This document shows, one piece after another, positions 61,762 to 64,000 of a stretch of 64,000 nucleotides of DNA; position 1 is the stretch's first letter; each line of letters opens with the position of its first letter. The position numbers and the translations under genes are program-made. Source of the DNA: Symmachiella dynata (GTDB lineage: Bacteria > Planctomycetota > Planctomycetia > Planctomycetales > Planctomycetaceae); contig NZ_CP036276.1 of NCBI RefSeq assembly GCF_007747995.1, forward strand, positions 6,748,001 to 6,812,000, written 5' to 3'. The notes beneath the pieces were generated by a model. The model made no database searches and was not told the DNA's origin. It saw only the letters and a list, made by a program, of their open reading frames with translations.

Positions 61762-64000
61762 TTAGCGACGCGGTCGTGATTTCTTCTTGGCAGCCCCCAG
61801 TTTGGGTGTCGCCTTGGGACTGGATCCGGGCGCAGGGGACCCATCGCCTTTCGAGCCACCCCCCTTATCGCCTTTTGAACCGTCGTCATCCGATCCGCCG
61901 CTGGAATGTTTCTGGACTTTCGGCAGCAATTTGCGTTCGGCGATGCCCCACAAGCTGGACGAGATGAAGTACACGCACAGTCCGGCCGGTACGTTGTAGA
62001 ACATGAATCCCATGAAGATCATCATGTACTTCATCATCTTAGCCTGCATGGCCGATTGTTCGTCGGTTGGCGGCGGCATGAATAATTTTTGCTGGACGAT
62101 GAACAGTACAATCGTGATGATCGGCAGTAGATTGAACGTATCGCCTAAACTAAAGGGGAGATTGAAGCCCAAGGGAAAGAGTGCGTCTGGAGCGGCAAGG
62201 TTGTCGATCCACAAAAAGTGAGCCATCCGCAGATTCACGCTGCTCCGCAGTGCGGTATACAGACCGAAAAAGACCGGCATTTGAATGAACAGCACCAGAC
62301 AGCCGCTAAAGGGGTTGTACTTGTGTTTGCGGAACAACTCCATCTGGGCGCGGCCCATTTTTTCCCGGTCGTCGCCGTACTTCTTTTTCAGCGCATCGAT
62401 TTCCGGTTTGATCTCCTGCATCTTCGCGGCGCCCAGTGCCTGCTTGCGGGAGAGCGGGAACATGCACAAGCGAACCATGACCGTGAGCAAGATGATTGCC
62501 ACGCCATAGTTGGGAATCACCGCGTAGAACATATCCAGCAACCACAACATCACCTTGGCGATGGCTCCGAACCAGCCGAGATCCATAATCGCCTCGGCGC
62601 CGTGCGGCTCCAGCAATTCTTTCCGTTTTGGTCCCGCAAAGAGTTCGTACTCATGTGTCAGCGTTTCACCCGGTTTTAAGTCTGCGTCGTTGGAGGTGAT
62701 CGACACACTAATGTCGGTCCGCTCGGGATGCTCCTTGTCGATGGTGCCGCTGGCGACTTGCGTATAGTTACGAAAATAGGAGTTATCCAAAGTCGGTTCG
62801 TTGGCGGGCTGCAGGAAGGCGGCGAAGTATTGCGCATCAACGCCGATATATTTGAGAATCGGTTGATCCCACAGGCTCGTTTCCCCTTCGGCGATTTCCT
62901 GGGCTGAAAGCGAGTCGGAATGAAAAGTCTTGTCTTCACGATCTAAAAACGCGAATTGCACATCGCGAAACTTGCGAGCCCCGACCACGCTTTCCAGCGG
63001 AACGCCCACCGGACCTTGCAGAACATAATTGACGTTCTGCGCTTCTTTTGACAGGTTCTTGATGCTGAAATCAAAATCGAGGACATAAGCGCCAACTTCG
63101 TCTTCCGGTTTGTCCCCTTTGGCCTTATTCACCTGATAAGTCTTGGTCAATTCGAATCGGCCATCGGGCGAAGTGATGCGAAAGACCGCCTTGGAACCGT
63201 CTTTTGCCTTCTCCACCAATTCCCAATTCACCGAATTCAGCGATTCAATCGCCTCGGCAAATTGGTCTTCAATTTGCGGCACCGTGACCTGTAAGGTCAT
63301 CGGTGTCAGCATGGGTGCACCGATCTCGATCCAACGCACAATGTCGTTGATGTCTTCGGCGGAGAGCTTCTTCCCCTTGGGGGGCATTTTGAAGTTCTCG
63401 TTCTCCTGCCGGATGGCCTGCACAATCAAACTGTGGCTGGGGTCGCCGGGGACGACCGGCGCACCGGTATCACTGCCGGCCAACAAACCGTTGCGGGAAT
63501 CAATCCGAAAGCCCCCCGCCGGTCCGGGCTTGGCGTGGCATTTGTAACAATTTTTGCGGAAGATCGATTGGACTTTAAGAACCAGTTGGTCCTGTTGCAG
63601 TTGTTCTTTGCGCAGCTTATCGCGGTCCGCCTGATCGCTACTACCAACAACCTTCAACGGGGCTTGGCGATCCTTGAGGTTGCGATACCGCGGATCGTTG
63701 AGTTCCACATACTCGATAGCCGCGCCGCGGGTATCGATCGTCACAGCCATGCGAAAACCGCTGTCGGGATCGTCAGATCCGATCAGGACTGTCTCGTTTG
63801 GGAACTGTGGAATCTTGAGGTCGGTAACCGCTGGCTGTTCTTGCTTGTCGGCATCCTCCGGAGCCGCATCGTCTCCGGCAGCTTCGGCAACGGCTGCCTT
63901 CTCCTCGGGATCCTTCACATCGTCGGCGGCATCCGCCGGTGGCGCATCGGGTTCCTGATCCGCTACTGCGGCTTTTTGCGGATCTTTCTCGGCAACCTCA
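61762..64000 (-). CDS. yidC: Membrane protein insertase YidC with an inserted cytochrome c domain, partial
   Basis: Helps insert and fold membrane proteins. The C-terminal half is YidC: TM and loop sequence GVAIILLTVMVRLCMFPLSR, RKHKYNPFSGCLVLFIQMPV, and FGLYTALRSSVNLR, then MKYMMIFMGFMFYNVPAG, with a basic Gly/Ser/Lys-rich tail. The frame stays open to the right edge, so the N-terminal membrane anchor is outside. The extracytoplasmic part (IGSDDPDSGFRMAVTIDTRG) is interrupted by a haem domain at 63576-63310: Cys-Tyr-Lys-Cys-His (63549-63535) and FKMPPKGKKLSAEDINDIVR with a Met ligand, like planctomycete PSCyt1. All lies in one uninterrupted frame. Confidence 0.9.
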   Translation of the reverse strand, partial: EVAEKDPQKAAVADQEPDAPPADAADDVKDPEEKAAVAEAAGDDAAPEDADKQEQPAVTDLKIPQFPNETVLIGSDDPDSGFRMAVTIDTRGAAIEYVELNDPRYRNLKDRQAPLKVVGSSDQADRDKLRKEQLQQDQLVLKVQSIFRKNCYKCHAKPGPAGGFRIDSRNGLLAGSDTGAPVVPGDPSHSLIVQAIRQENENFKMPPKGKKLSAEDINDIVRWIEIGAPMLTPMTLQVTVPQIEDQFAEAIESLNSVNWELVEKAKDGSKAVFRITSPDGRFELTKTYQVNKAKGDKPEDEVGAYVLDFDFSIKNLSKEAQNVNYVLQGPVGVPLESVVGARKFRDVQFAFLDREDKTFHSDSLSAQEIAEGETSLWDQPILKYIGVDAQYFAAFLQPANEPTLDNSYFRNYTQVASGTIDKEHPERTDISVSITSNDADLKPGETLTHEYELFAGPKRKELLEPHGAEAIMDLGWFGAIAKVMLWLLDMFYAVIPNYGVAIILLTVMVRLCMFPLSRKQALGAAKMQEIKPEIDALKKKYGDDREKMGRAQMELFRKHKYNPFSGCLVLFIQMPVFFGLYTALRSSVNLRMAHFLWIDNLAAPDALFPLGFNLPFSLGDTFNLLPIITIVLFIVQQKLFMPPPTDEQSAMQAKMMKYMMIFMGFMFYNVPAGLCVYFISSSLWGIAERKLLPKVQKHSSGGSDDDGSKGDKGGGSKGDGSPAPGSSPKATPKLGAAKKKSRPRR
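63310..63576 (-). other. PSCyt1-like cytochrome c domain inside YidC
   Basis: About 89 residues: IFRKNCYKCHAKPGPAGGF begins it with the CxxCH haem site, GDPSHSLIVQAIRQENENF follows, and KMPPKGKKLSAEDINDIVRW ends it with the likely axial Met. The order and spacing fit the PSCyt1 family seen in planctomycete surface proteins. Confidence 0.8.

Noticed and set aside
62218-62679. A 153-codon plus-strand frame inside yidC
   Set aside because: Antisense to the conserved YidC helices.

Overview
The window looks like a chromosomal segment of a planctomycete. The evidence is a set of marker proteins typical of that phylum: a PVC-type c-type cytochrome protein (47724-50759), a DUF1080 secreted protein, a planctomycete-cytochrome (PSCyt1-like) haem domain, a sigma-70 factor with a long helix-turn-helix N-terminus, and intergenic spacers rich in palindromes. 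Genus cannot be fixed from sequence reading alone; a family such as Planctomycetaceae is a guess.

Region 1 (1-27465, all minus strand, so transcribed from high to low coordinates) is one giant translation/transcription supercluster. In transcription order it runs: tRNA-Thr(TGT), tRNA-Tyr(GTA), tRNA-Gly(TCC), tRNA-Thr(GGT), tuf, rpmG, tRNA-Trp(CCA), secE, nusG, rplK, rplA, rplJ, rplL, rpoB, rpoC, rpsL, rpsG, fusA, rpsJ, rplC, rplD, rplW, rplB, rpsS, rplV, rpsC, rplP, rpmC, rpsQ, rplN, rplX, rplE, rpsZ, rpsH (cut by the window edge). Internal control points are visible: a hairpin plus T-run between rpsG and fusA, a good sigma-70-like promoter with a 5'-end hairpin before rpsJ, and a weaker promoter before rpsL.

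Region 2 (27466-31693) holds a stand-alone sigma-70-family gene with a very strong intrinsic terminator, a 1.2-kb gene-poor spacer, and a family 2 glycosyltransferase. Region 3 (31694-50759) is mixed metabolism and envelope: a conserved protein with a BshC-like motif, a DUF58 protein and a transglutaminase/DUF3488-like membrane protein, a DUF1080 protein, an NAD-dependent epimerase, aroA, a proline-rich lipoprotein, a sugar-isomerase-like TIM barrel, citrate synthase, a membrane glycosyltransferase, a Rieske-PSP1 fusion and a large cytochrome c protein.

Region 4 (50924-58335, minus strand) is a peptidoglycan (dcw-type) cluster in the order murE, murF, mraY, ftsW, murG. Region 5 (58850-64000, minus strand) has a small lipoprotein, a Mn-type superoxide dismutase with its own promoter and terminator, mnmE, and a yidC gene that runs off the right edge.

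The most unusual items are a YidC insertase with a c-type cytochrome domain (CxxCH) inserted in its periplasmic region, a Rieske ferredoxin fused to a PSP1-like domain with a Gly/Cys tail, a sigma factor carrying three predicted extra DNA-binding helices and apparently no region 3, and a ribosomal protein S12 that naturally carries Arg at the streptomycin-resistance position 88. All assignments come from reading motifs; no database search was run.
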